40,962 nucleotides of DNA from an uncultured Bacilli bacterium. GTDB lineage: Bacteria; Bacillota_I; Bacilli_A; RF39; UBA660. Below, piece after piece: positions 7,550 to 15,996 of the stretch (position 1 is the stretch's first letter; each line of letters opens with the position of its first letter). Below the pieces are notes generated by a model, which ran no database searches, was not told the origin of the DNA, and worked only from the letters and a program-made list of their open reading frames with translations. Position numbers and translations under genes: made by a program. The stretch is from assembly GCA_947632565.1 (NCBI GenBank), contig CANRPT010000008.1:1-40962 (forward strand), written 5' to 3'.

Positions 7550-9902
7550 AATCGTCAAAGAAATCATCAAAGAATTGATCATCACTAATACTTGATTCTT
7601 TCGATGGAATATTTTCCTCATGAATAATAGGTTTTTCTTGTTGCTTTTCTACTTGTATTGGTTCTTGTTCTAAAACAGGAGATTCTTCTATTTTTGCATC
7701 TCTTATTGGTTCTTCTTTTTTTGTACTAGAAGACTTTAACAAATCATCAATTGTTAGATTTGGTTTAGATTTTAAAGGTTCCACAATAGGTTTATCAAAA
7801 GTAGATTCCATGATAGGATCTATCTTAGGTAGTTCTTCTTTTACTGTCTTTTCTTCCTCTATTGTTTCTACTTTAGGATTCTGCTCTGTTTCTTGTTTCT
7901 GTTTCTTTTCTTCTTCTTCAATTTCTGCAATTTTAGCATCAATTTTCTTAATAATATCATCTACATTAATTCCAGAAGATCCTCCAAATGGCGCATTTTC
8001 ACTTGAACTAGGCATTGCCACTGGTCTTTCTTGATTTCCGAATCCACTCATTGGATTAGGAAAAACATTTGGGATTCCAGAATTTCCCCTAGGCATTCCC
8101 CCAAACATTCCTCCAGGCATTCCAGGAAAGCTAGAACCACCGGACATCATTCCACCAACAGCACTTGGATCATTCATCATTTCTTTTAATTTTTCTTTTT
8201 TCTTTTCTTTTACAAATTCCCTTAAATCAAAAGTATGTACTTCTTGCTTCTCACGCTCAGGATATTCCGCTTTCGCATATTTCTTTCCAAACTGCATTTG
8301 GTAGTATGGCACAAACTTCGTTTTAAATGGATTTTTCCTCATACGCATGATAATTACTTCAAATTGTTTCATACGCTGTAAATCACTAATTGTTACCAAT
8401 GGAGTAGATGCTGTTTTATCATCTTTCTTTGATTTCACTTCTCCACACATTTTAGAAATTTCTTCTAAGGCTTTTAATTCTGTTGTAATTAAGTAAATAA
8501 TATTTCCACAGTTTCCTTTAATTGTTTCTGCATTTTCTTTTCCATATACTTGATCCAATTGAGCAAAGTTCTGAATAATCATCGTAAAACGAATTTGTCT
8601 AGAACGAGCTGCTGTAATCATAGTTGTAATATCTTTTAAAGGTGGCATATTAGCAAACTCATCTAGTAAAAAGTTAGTTCTTACCGGTAATTTTCCACCA
8701 TGTTTTTGTGCAGTAGCAATCAATGTTTCATAACATTGTTTCAAAAGAATGGTTACTAAAGGGTGATAAGTTTTCTTTTCATCTTGAATAACGATATATA
8801 AAGCAGTTGGTCTTTCTCCAATCGTTTCTAAATCAAAATCACTATGACTTAACATTTCTGATAAGTTCTCACGAGATGCAAATAACTTAATTTTTTGTTT
8901 AAATACCGAAATAATACTTCCTTTTGTCTCACTAGGAGCCATAATGGTACCACTTGCATTGGTATAAGCAGCACCAGCAGGATCTTTCATATTAAAATAT
9001 TCTTTAATATAAGTAGATCCTCCAAATTTTTCTTCTCCTACCGTTGTCATTAAACTAATACTATTTAAGTTTACTTGATCTTCTTCCGTATCTTCAAATA
9101 ATCCTAAAGCAAGCCCTGCAAAATAATCGGCAGAGGTTTTCTCCCAGAATGGGTCTGCATTTCCTGATTTTTCTTCATAAAGAATATTTGCAGCTAAGTC
9201 ATCTAGTAACTCAATTGCTTTATCTTGATTTCCACTTCGATACATTCGATATGGTAAAGATAAGGGATTCCATGCACTACCATTTTGTGGATCACGGAAA
9301 TTTAAAATTAAAACATCATATCCCTTTTCTCTTAACATATTGGAAGTTTGTTCATAAATCTCCCCTTTTGGATCAGTAATAATCATAGATTCTTTTTTCT
9401 TTGCTAAAACTTCTACCATCGGGAAAATAACAGTTTGAGTTTTACCAGATCCCGTAGCACCAATTACTAAAGAATGATATTCTCCATTATCTACCCATAC
9501 TTCATCCTTTTTAATAATTAAAGGAATTCCTGCTGCATCACTATTTTCTGCACTAGGTCTAACCATAGCCATTCCCTTATCTTCTTTAATTTCTTTTTCT
9601 TTTGCCCAATGGCTATATCCTTTAGATGATTTTTCGGTAGAAAAACCAAAACCACTTTCTCTTTCAAAAAAGTAACTAGATACAGACATAAAGATTGCCC
9701 CTAAAAATAGAAAATAAAATACTAAGGTAGTAAGAAGTTTATCTGAAGCTAAAGCAGGAAGTGGATTTAATCCATAAAATCTTCCATTTACTGCTAATTC
9801 TGGAAAATTTAAAATTCCTAAACAAACAACATAAAATAAGAAGATAGCAAATATAATAAATATTAAGACATCTGTAGCATCCGCTTTAAACTTTAATTTC
9901 AT
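7548..9902 (-). CDS. virD4: VirD4/TraG-type T4SS coupling ATPase
   Basis: Start set at the ATG at 9902, eight bases after GGGGAG; an ATG three codons upstream is too close to that site. The 784-residue protein has two N-terminal membrane segments (about residues 11-32 and 55-78), then a TraG/VirD4 ATPase domain. Walker A is GATGSGKT (148-155) and Walker B is LLDEFANM (about 412-419). IITDPKGEIYEQT and the AARSRQIRFTMIIQNFAQL motif are also family-typical. Coupling proteins bring DNA or protein substrates to the T4SS channel. After about residue 560 comes a Gly/Met/Pro-rich linker, then a Glu/Lys-rich tail ending in DDQFFDDFFDD, which is longer than usual. It is the last gene of the T4SS operon. 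No relaxase gene is nearby. Confidence 0.93.
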   Translation of the reverse strand: MKLKFKADATDVLIFIIFAIFLFYVVCLGILNFPELAVNGRFYGLNPLPALASDKLLTTLVFYFLFLGAIFMSVSSYFFERESGFGFSTEKSSKGYSHWAKEKEIKEDKGMAMVRPSAENSDAAGIPLIIKKDEVWVDNGEYHSLVIGATGSGKTQTVIFPMVEVLAKKKESMIITDPKGEIYEQTSNMLREKGYDVLILNFRDPQNGSAWNPLSLPYRMYRSGNQDKAIELLDDLAANILYEEKSGNADPFWEKTSADYFAGLALGLFEDTEEDQVNLNSISLMTTVGEEKFGGSTYIKEYFNMKDPAGAAYTNASGTIMAPSETKGSIISVFKQKIKLFASRENLSEMLSHSDFDLETIGERPTALYIVIQDEKKTYHPLVTILLKQCYETLIATAQKHGGKLPVRTNFLLDEFANMPPLKDITTMITAARSRQIRFTMIIQNFAQLDQVYGKENAETIKGNCGNIIYLITTELKALEEISKMCGEVKSKKDDKTASTPLVTISDLQRMKQFEVIIMRMRKNPFKTKFVPYYQMQFGKKYAKAEYPEREKQEVHTFDLREFVKEKKKEKLKEMMNDPSAVGGMMSGGSSFPGMPGGMFGGMPRGNSGIPNVFPNPMSGFGNQERPVAMPSSSENAPFGGSSGINVDDIIKKIDAKIAEIEEEEKKQKQETEQNPKVETIEEEKTVKEELPKIDPIMESTFDKPIVEPLKSKPNLTIDDLLKSSSTKKEEPIRDAKIEESPVLEQEPIQVEKQQEKPIIHEENIPSKESSISDDQFFDDFFDD

Positions 9903-9917
9903 ATCATTCACTCCCCA

Positions 9918-10652
9918 TTATATTTCATTGACATGATTTCTTTTTCTTTGGAAAATTACATAAGTAACTCCTCCAACACTTAGTATTATACCAATTATTA
10001 CTGCAATGTAAATCATTTTTTTCATAAATTCATTTTCGTAATTGAAAACATATTCATCCTTTTTCAAAGTGATACTAATAGGAGAATTCTCTTGATTTTC
10101 TCGTTTGATATTCCAAGTATAATGATAACCATTTACTTGATTGGCATTATGATTTACGACTTTATGATTTGTTTTCAAATGAATCGTAATTTCATCTAGA
10201 AGAGGATATTCTTGAAAACATAAGTTTTTTAAAGAAGTAGAGATTCTAATTTGTTCTTCTTCTTCCGAAACTTGAAAATATTGATAGCATTTTCGAACAA
10301 GCGAAGAAGAGGAAAAGTTCGTTAACGTAAAATTAGGATAAGATAATCTTTGTCCTAACTGATAAGGATCTGATATTAAAGTATTATCATAATATTCTAC
10401 TCCGTCCAAATAAATACGATCATTTTCATCTACTATCGTATCATAAAAGACAGGATATGGATATTCTCTCGATGCTAATAGTAAATCTCGATAAGATAGT
10501 CCATATTGTACCGTACTATCCCATTTCGTAGAATCGAATTCTAAAAAATTCATTTCTTCTTTTACGGTATCATTATAGATTTCTATATCATAAGTAGCAC
10601 TACATCCAGTCACAAGAAATGATAGAACAAGGAATATGACTAATTTTTTCAT
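9918..10652 (-). CDS. Membrane-anchored lipoprotein of the T4SS operon
   Basis: A 244-residue protein with a lipoprotein signal peptide (lipobox VTGC, Cys17). A beta-rich extracellular region of about 190 residues follows, containing a Cys pair (Cys about 122 and 145). Near the C-terminus is a membrane segment (about 214-234, YIAVIIGIILSVGGVTYVIF) with a basic tail. The VNHNANQVNGYHYTWNI segment resembles LppM-like Firmicute lipoproteins, but the match is weak. Its place between the wall hydrolase and the coupling ATPase suggests a structural or stabilising part of the envelope-spanning complex. GGAGGAG precedes the ATG. Confidence 0.8.
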   Translation of the reverse strand: MKKLVIFLVLSFLVTGCSATYDIEIYNDTVKEEMNFLEFDSTKWDSTVQYGLSYRDLLLASREYPYPVFYDTIVDENDRIYLDGVEYYDNTLISDPYQLGQRLSYPNFTLTNFSSSSLVRKCYQYFQVSEEEEQIRISTSLKNLCFQEYPLLDEITIHLKTNHKVVNHNANQVNGYHYTWNIKRENQENSPISITLKKDEYVFNYENEFMKKMIYIAVIIGIILSVGGVTYVIFQRKRNHVNEI

Positions 10653-10661
10653 TTGCTCCTC

Positions 10662-13319
10662 CTATTCTGGATAATCGGTAACTCTTGGATGATTTTGATA
10701 ATACTCAGACATATCAACTAAATATAAAGATCCTGTACTTTTGAAAGTAATTTCTGTAATACGAACTCCGTTTTTTCCACTACTAGCTTCTGCTACGAGG
10801 TATCCAGTATCCGTTAGTCCAATAATCATTCGGATATGACCAGTCGTACCATTATTGCTGGATGGTTTATTATAAATTAAATCCCCTGGTTGTGCAGTTT
10901 GATCAACGGTACCATAACTCCATGGTCGAGATCTTCCACTATTTCCCCAACCTTGAGCACTATTCGTTTCGTATTGATATCCACCATTATGAATTGCCCA
11001 AGAAACGAAACCAGAACAATCTAATCCATTTAATGGATAATCACTTCGATTGGTAAAAGTACCCCAAACTGGATCTACTCCATAACCCGTGTATTTTCCA
11101 CTAGGATATAATTCGTATGGTAATTTTAGTCCTGTTTCAGAATAGAATCCGGATACTAAAGCAGTAGCTGCTGCAACCACTCCTTCTCGCGTACCAACTC
11201 CTGCTTTTTTCACTTGAGAAAAGATTAATTGGTTGAAAGTATTGGTATCTATATAATTGGTAACAGGTCCCGTAATAATAGAAGCACCTTCGGTTGTGAT
11301 AGGAGACAATACCACACTAAGAGTAACACTATCCGAATAGAAATAAGCTAAAATTTCTTGATACGTTTTTCCCTCATCTGCCATTTGGTAAGATACTAAT
11401 TGGCTCATTCCTTTGGCATGACCTTTCCCATGCGTAATTCTTCCATATTGATTTGGATCACTTAGTATAATCGTATGCTTTTCACCGTTGGGCAATTTCG
11501 TATAAGTAGCTAAATAAGTTCCATCGCTATTTCGGATTGTATCCGGACAATCTTCATCATCATAGCAAAAAGAATCATACATGGCAGCAAATACTTTTCC
11601 ATTTTCATCTAAGAGAATTTCTCCTTCCGTTTCTTGTGTTGCTTGTCTTGCCCTGTCATTGATATTTTGATTAAAATTTTGAGTTGCTGAACTGTTTTGA
11701 ATCGATTTCTGACAGTAATTGGTGGCATTTAAAGCATATGTTCTAGCTGCAACGGCTTGGGCTTTTAAAGCCTCCATTCCTGCCGTAGAATAAGCTTCTC
11801 CTGATACCACTCCAGCAACGTAATCTTCAAAAGGAACAATAAAATTTCCATTTTCATTTTCTACTGTAATTCCGTTTGGACACAAATTAGATGGTCCTTG
11901 ATAGGCAATACTACAAGTTTGACTTGGACCAAGATCTTTATAATATAAATAAATTTGATCTGCCATTTCTTTTATTTTCTCGGTTCTTTCTGGTTCATTT
12001 TTTGGTAAATATTCATCATAATAATCCCCAATAAAAGAATTCACTAAATTCCAATAATAAACAGATTCCTCTTTATTACTGTTATTCCCGATACTTAATG
12101 ACATTTCACTTTCTGGTAACATACTTTTGGCATAATCGTCACTACAAGTGCCATCTTCTGCAAATTGCGGATAATATAGATAGTAACTATAATTTTTTTC
12201 TTCTCCAGATTTTTTCGTAAAAAACGAACCAATAGCTCCCATATCATTTCCTGCAATTAATTCTGGCGTCGAACTATCAAGGTTAGAGCTCTCTGTTAAC
12301 CACCAAAAACTTCTTTCAAATTGGCTTTGATTATCGGCATTGACAGGGATTTCTTGGATTTCATTACTACAGTAACTTCCCGTAGCATTTTTATGTGATT
12401 TATCCAAACTATATTTCTTATTAGTAATTTGCATATTGGCTAAAAGTCTAATTTGCTTCTCCATTTTGGAATAAGGTAATTCTTCTTGGTTTTCTGTTTC
12501 TTCCTCTCCCTTATCAATGGTATCGGTTACAGTCTCCTCATTTCCTGCTAATAAATCATCAATGGAAGAGTTAAAAGTTAAAGTTGCCGTGATTAAATTC
12601 ACATCAATACAAACTTTACCACCACTTTTTCTATTGAGTTCTGTTTGTATTTCTTTTAATTTATTGCGGTAAGATTGTTCTGCTTCTTGTTGGTCAACAG
12701 TAAAGAAATCTACGACTCCATCTACTACTCCGCTAAAGAAATTAATAATTCCACTGGCAAATCCTAATACAATAATAATAATTAAAAAGATAGGAAATAA
12801 AAACATTCCAAAAGAGCATCCAATACTACTCATGAGTGGAATATGATTCTTGATAAAAGCAAATATTTTTCCACCAGTACTTAAATTTTTATTATCTTTT
12901 TTCTTTTTTTTGGAAGAAACTTCAGAATCTCCATTTGCTTTTCCCTCTACTTTTCCATTACCTTGTCCTTCTTGTTGGTCTGAAGTTGGGTTATTTTGAG
13001 AAGTTCCCCTTTTATTTTCATCCTCTGGTAATTCACTACCTCCACCTACTGCTTTATCAGCAATATCAAGTGCTCCAGATTTATTAGTAGCATTAGCTAC
13101 TTTACCTATAAAAGGATTAGCTGTGTTTAATGTTTTAGACCCTGCATTTAATAAAGAATCTCCAGCTTTTGTTTTACTAAATAAATCAACAACTTTGCCA
13201 CCAACTAGTCCAGCATATGCATTAGCACCAGTTTTTAAGGCAGTTGTAGCTGCTTTTTTTGTTGCATCTTGTTCATTTTGTTTTTTTGGTTGTTCCTCTA
13301 AATCATTATTATTCACCAC
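10662..13319 (-). CDS. T4SS-linked wall hydrolase: SpoIID plus NlpC/P60
   Basis: An 885-residue protein. The cytoplasmic N-terminus (1-150) is low in complexity and ends in a Lys run. One membrane segment lies at about 168-190, followed by an amphipathic region with repeated GVVD. The ectodomain has Cys residues and two catalytic modules. A SpoIID-type glycan lytic domain spans about 495-665 (DYVAGVVSGEAYS with Glu508, then EALKAQAVAARTYAL and GHGKGHAKGMSQ-like GKGHAKGMSQ). An NlpC/P60 peptidase spans about 715-865 (LDCSGFVSWAI with Cys768, and GHIRMIIG with His828). Known T4SS hydrolases such as VirB1, TcpG or TraG-type open the wall for the channel, and this is presumably the equivalent. 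Two GTG codons follow AGGTGAG, so the start may be 13319 or 13316. Confidence 0.9.
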   Translation of the reverse strand: MVNNNDLEEQPKKQNEQDATKKAATTALKTGANAYAGLVGGKVVDLFSKTKAGDSLLNAGSKTLNTANPFIGKVANATNKSGALDIADKAVGGGSELPEDENKRGTSQNNPTSDQQEGQGNGKVEGKANGDSEVSSKKKKKDNKNLSTGGKIFAFIKNHIPLMSSIGCSFGMFLFPIFLIIIIVLGFASGIINFFSGVVDGVVDFFTVDQQEAEQSYRNKLKEIQTELNRKSGGKVCIDVNLITATLTFNSSIDDLLAGNEETVTDTIDKGEEETENQEELPYSKMEKQIRLLANMQITNKKYSLDKSHKNATGSYCSNEIQEIPVNADNQSQFERSFWWLTESSNLDSSTPELIAGNDMGAIGSFFTKKSGEEKNYSYYLYYPQFAEDGTCSDDYAKSMLPESEMSLSIGNNSNKEESVYYWNLVNSFIGDYYDEYLPKNEPERTEKIKEMADQIYLYYKDLGPSQTCSIAYQGPSNLCPNGITVENENGNFIVPFEDYVAGVVSGEAYSTAGMEALKAQAVAARTYALNATNYCQKSIQNSSATQNFNQNINDRARQATQETEGEILLDENGKVFAAMYDSFCYDDEDCPDTIRNSDGTYLATYTKLPNGEKHTIILSDPNQYGRITHGKGHAKGMSQLVSYQMADEGKTYQEILAYFYSDSVTLSVVLSPITTEGASIITGPVTNYIDTNTFNQLIFSQVKKAGVGTREGVVAAATALVSGFYSETGLKLPYELYPSGKYTGYGVDPVWGTFTNRSDYPLNGLDCSGFVSWAIHNGGYQYETNSAQGWGNSGRSRPWSYGTVDQTAQPGDLIYNKPSSNNGTTGHIRMIIGLTDTGYLVAEASSGKNGVRITEITFKSTGSLYLVDMSEYYQNHPRVTDYPE

Positions 13320-13348
13320 AGCTCACCTGCCTTTACTTCAAAATTATT

Positions 13349-15136
13349 CTATAATCCTCCACCAGATCCAAAAGATTCTAACTCTTCTGGAGTAACAACT
13401 ACATTAATTCTCATACGTCTACTTCCACATACAAACAAAGCTTCTCCTTGAGAATAACGTTTAATACTTTCTTTTTCATTTTCATTTAAATCAATCAATT
13501 TTCCTAAATCATCTACAGCTTGTTTTTTAAGACCCATGACTAGATAATAAGAAGCATTATCAAAGATTGCTTTTCCATGAGTAATTACACCAGGGTCTGC
13601 AAAATCACTTGGTTGTTGAGTAATGATAATAGAACCTGTATTATATTTACGAGCACGTCTTTGTACTTGTGCTAAGAACTCTGCTCCTAAAGCATTACTT
13701 CCAGATAATAACACATGTGCTTCATCCACCATTAATACCGTATTAATCGAAGAATCCAAACATAATCCCCAAGCATATTTTAAGATATTAAAGAATAAAG
13801 CATTTCGAATATTATCAGCAGAATTCATTAATTCTTTGATATTAAAGACGATAAAGTCCGTATTTGGATTTACTGTTGTATGACCATCAAAGTAATATTT
13901 TAATTCTTGCGTTAATGGTCTAATCTTTAGCTCCAATTTTTCCATAATGGTTCTTTCTTGCGTCTTTTCTGTCATCGAAGTAAGTCTTCCACGAATCGTT
14001 GCATAAACATCAGAAAATGTTGGATATTGATTTGCATCATAATTATAAAAGTTACTAGTAAAATCAATTCCAAATCTCTTATAAGTATCTTGTACCACTT
14101 CGCTAAACATAGCTAAAACATCTTCTTCAATCGACGGATCATAATATCTCATAAAACCTTTTAAGAACTGTAAAGTACGAGTTAAAACGGTATATCCTAA
14201 TCCTTCTTTGATTTCTTCTTCATCCGCATCTACTACAATTTGAAGAGGATTTACCATTCCATATTCTCCACCTTTACCAAGGTCAATCGATTCCCCACCA
14301 AAGTTATTAGCCATCTCATGTAATTCATCTTCTGGATCAATGGCTACAATCTGATATCCATTACGAATATGACTTCTTAACAATAATTTTGCAGCTGTTG
14401 ATTTACCACTACCAGAAGTACCTAGCATAATCATATTAGCATTATTTCTGTTATTTTCTTTTTTTACTTGATATAAAAATTGATTAAATAGGATGACTCC
14501 TCCTGAAAAATCTACTCCTAATAAAGTAGAATTACCAGGATCTTTAATACTATCAAAAATAAATGGATACATCGCTGCAAGAGTTGGAGTCGGAATTGGC
14601 GTACCAATTCTATCTTCTACATCTTGCTTTGGAAAAATCGGTACAATTGATTTTAATACTTTTTCTTGTTCAAAACGAAGAGAAACTCCTTTCATTTCCA
14701 TGGCATCTAAATAATTTTTTACATTCATTTTTCTTAACTCTAATTCATCTTTGGTATCAGCTGTTACCATAATATGCATTTGATAATCAAAGATTTTAGA
14801 TTGACTACTAGCAAGCATTGTGATAAAAGATTCTAGCGATTCATAATCCAAACGAATTCTTTCTCGTACAGTATTATCCCTTTCATCCTGATACTTTGTT
14901 CTTAAGTCAGCTATCTGTTTATTAATCATTTTTTGCATGGTAGAAAAAGGAATTGGAATATGCTTTGCAACTACTTTAATTCCAGACATACTGGTTAAAG
15001 AGGATAAATATCCAGGATAAATATATTTTGGATAAGATACAACGGTTAAAATCGTTGCATATTTCCCACTCACCACAAAATCACTTGGATTAAACTGTAA
15101 TCCTTTTGGAGCTACTTCTGATTGAAAAATACTCAT
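13349..15136 (-). CDS. virB4: VirB4-like T4SS ATPase, main (C-terminal) part
   Basis: A 595-residue VirB4/TraE-family ATPase, which energises T4SS assembly and transport at the inner face of the membrane. Walker A is GTSGSGKST (239-247), followed by AIDPEDELHEMANNFGGE. Walker B is LMVDEAHVLLSG (about 468-479), with a later ITQQPSDF arginine-finger-type region. Residues 1-200 correspond to the later half of the VirB4 N-terminal domain. The earlier half is encoded by the preceding gene, whose TGA overlaps this ATG (ATGA at 15133-15136). No separate strong binding site is seen, so translational coupling is likely. Confidence 0.93.
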   Translation of the reverse strand: MSIFQSEVAPKGLQFNPSDFVVSGKYATILTVVSYPKYIYPGYLSSLTSMSGIKVVAKHIPIPFSTMQKMINKQIADLRTKYQDERDNTVRERIRLDYESLESFITMLASSQSKIFDYQMHIMVTADTKDELELRKMNVKNYLDAMEMKGVSLRFEQEKVLKSIVPIFPKQDVEDRIGTPIPTPTLAAMYPFIFDSIKDPGNSTLLGVDFSGGVILFNQFLYQVKKENNRNNANMIMLGTSGSGKSTAAKLLLRSHIRNGYQIVAIDPEDELHEMANNFGGESIDLGKGGEYGMVNPLQIVVDADEEEIKEGLGYTVLTRTLQFLKGFMRYYDPSIEEDVLAMFSEVVQDTYKRFGIDFTSNFYNYDANQYPTFSDVYATIRGRLTSMTEKTQERTIMEKLELKIRPLTQELKYYFDGHTTVNPNTDFIVFNIKELMNSADNIRNALFFNILKYAWGLCLDSSINTVLMVDEAHVLLSGSNALGAEFLAQVQRRARKYNTGSIIITQQPSDFADPGVITHGKAIFDNASYYLVMGLKKQAVDDLGKLIDLNENEKESIKRYSQGEALFVCGSRRMRINVVVTPEELESFGSGGGL

Positions 15137-15678
15137 GAAGGCATCACCGTCCCAAATGTTGTAGTAGACCCACCGTTTAAGAAATTATCTAGAATGATTC
15201 TTAAGTCTTCATTACTAGTTTGACTTGCAATTAGTCCCGCTGTCGAAAGTCCACTAATTAAATTACGTACTTTCTTTTGTAAAAGCTCTACATTTTTTTC
15301 TTTAAAAAGAAGAAAGTACTCCGTATCCACTACGTTATTACTCATAAAATAATTTCCTTTTTGCATATCTTGACTAATTAATTTACGTACTTGTTGATTT
15401 GTTTGATTTTGATAAAGTAATTGTAGATTAGATAGATAAACAGATATATCTACTGGTCTATCTGCCACTACTAACCAAAATTCATAATCAATCGTGTTAT
15501 AAAAATTCTTTAATGCTATCATCACATTTAGCTGTTGATCTTCATCTAAAATAAAGATATTTCTTGGAATAATTTTTACTCCTGATACTTTTTCTTGATT
15601 GGGTAAAATAATCATTCCATTGGTAATGGATTGAATATTAATCCAATCTTCTGTCCATTTACTTATGTTCTGATTCAT
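15133..15678 (-). CDS. VirB4-like protein, N-terminal part (split gene)
   Basis: A 181-residue protein resembling the very N-terminal subdomain of VirB4/TraE-type ATPases. ITNGMIILPNQEKVSGVKIIPRN is followed by a long helix with QQLNVMIALKNFYNTI, then DYEFWLVVADRPVDI. There is no Walker motif. It overlaps the PrgI-like gene by 20 bases at its start and the main ATPase gene by 4 bases at its end. The downstream start has no rival frame linking the two, so this looks like a stable gene split rather than a recent frameshift. An alternative reading is a separate TrsD-like subunit. Confidence 0.78.
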   Translation of the reverse strand: MNQNISKWTEDWINIQSITNGMIILPNQEKVSGVKIIPRNIFILDEDQQLNVMIALKNFYNTIDYEFWLVVADRPVDISVYLSNLQLLYQNQTNQQVRKLISQDMQKGNYFMSNNVVDTEYFLLFKEKNVELLQKKVRNLISGLSTAGLIASQTSNEDLRIILDNFLNGGSTTTFGTVMPS

Positions 15679-15976
15679 CTAGAAAACACCAACCTTTCCA
15701 TATAAATCGATTTCTTCTGGTAAAATACTGGTAGATTTCAGCAATTAATTGTCTCACATTATGATAATAAGCAACTGGTGTTACTAGTAATGCACTAATA
15801 ATACCTGGAGTAATTGCAAGGACTGCAACCCAAGTAATTTGCATTGGCACAACCATTACTAATATTAAGGTAATGGATAACCCTACTACAAAGATAATTA
15901 AATCTAATGGAGTAAAGTATCCAAGTATTAATTGCCCCCTTTTTGTATTTGCTGGAATTAAATAATTTCCATCCAC
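15659..15976 (-). CDS. PrgI/VirB3-like T4SS membrane protein
   Basis: A 105-residue protein with a GTG start at 15976, preceded at some distance by AGGAAAG. Two adjacent membrane segments (about residues 27-45 and 47-68) follow a short N-terminus with the typical PrgI start NYLIPANTKRGQLILGYFTP. The C-terminus is basic and aromatic. PrgI-family proteins are the Gram-positive VirB3 counterparts and lie directly before virB4, as here. Confidence 0.85.
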   Translation of the reverse strand: MDGNYLIPANTKRGQLILGYFTPLDLIIFVVGLSITLILVMVVPMQITWVAVLAITPGIISALLVTPVAYYHNVRQLIAEIYQYFTRRNRFIWKGWCFLDESEHK

Positions 15977-15996
15977 TATCTATCACACTTTCCTTT

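Noticed and set aside
13623-13883. Plus-strand open frames opposite virB4 and other large genes
   Set aside because: They lie wholly inside well-supported minus-strand genes, lack binding sites and give low-complexity peptides.
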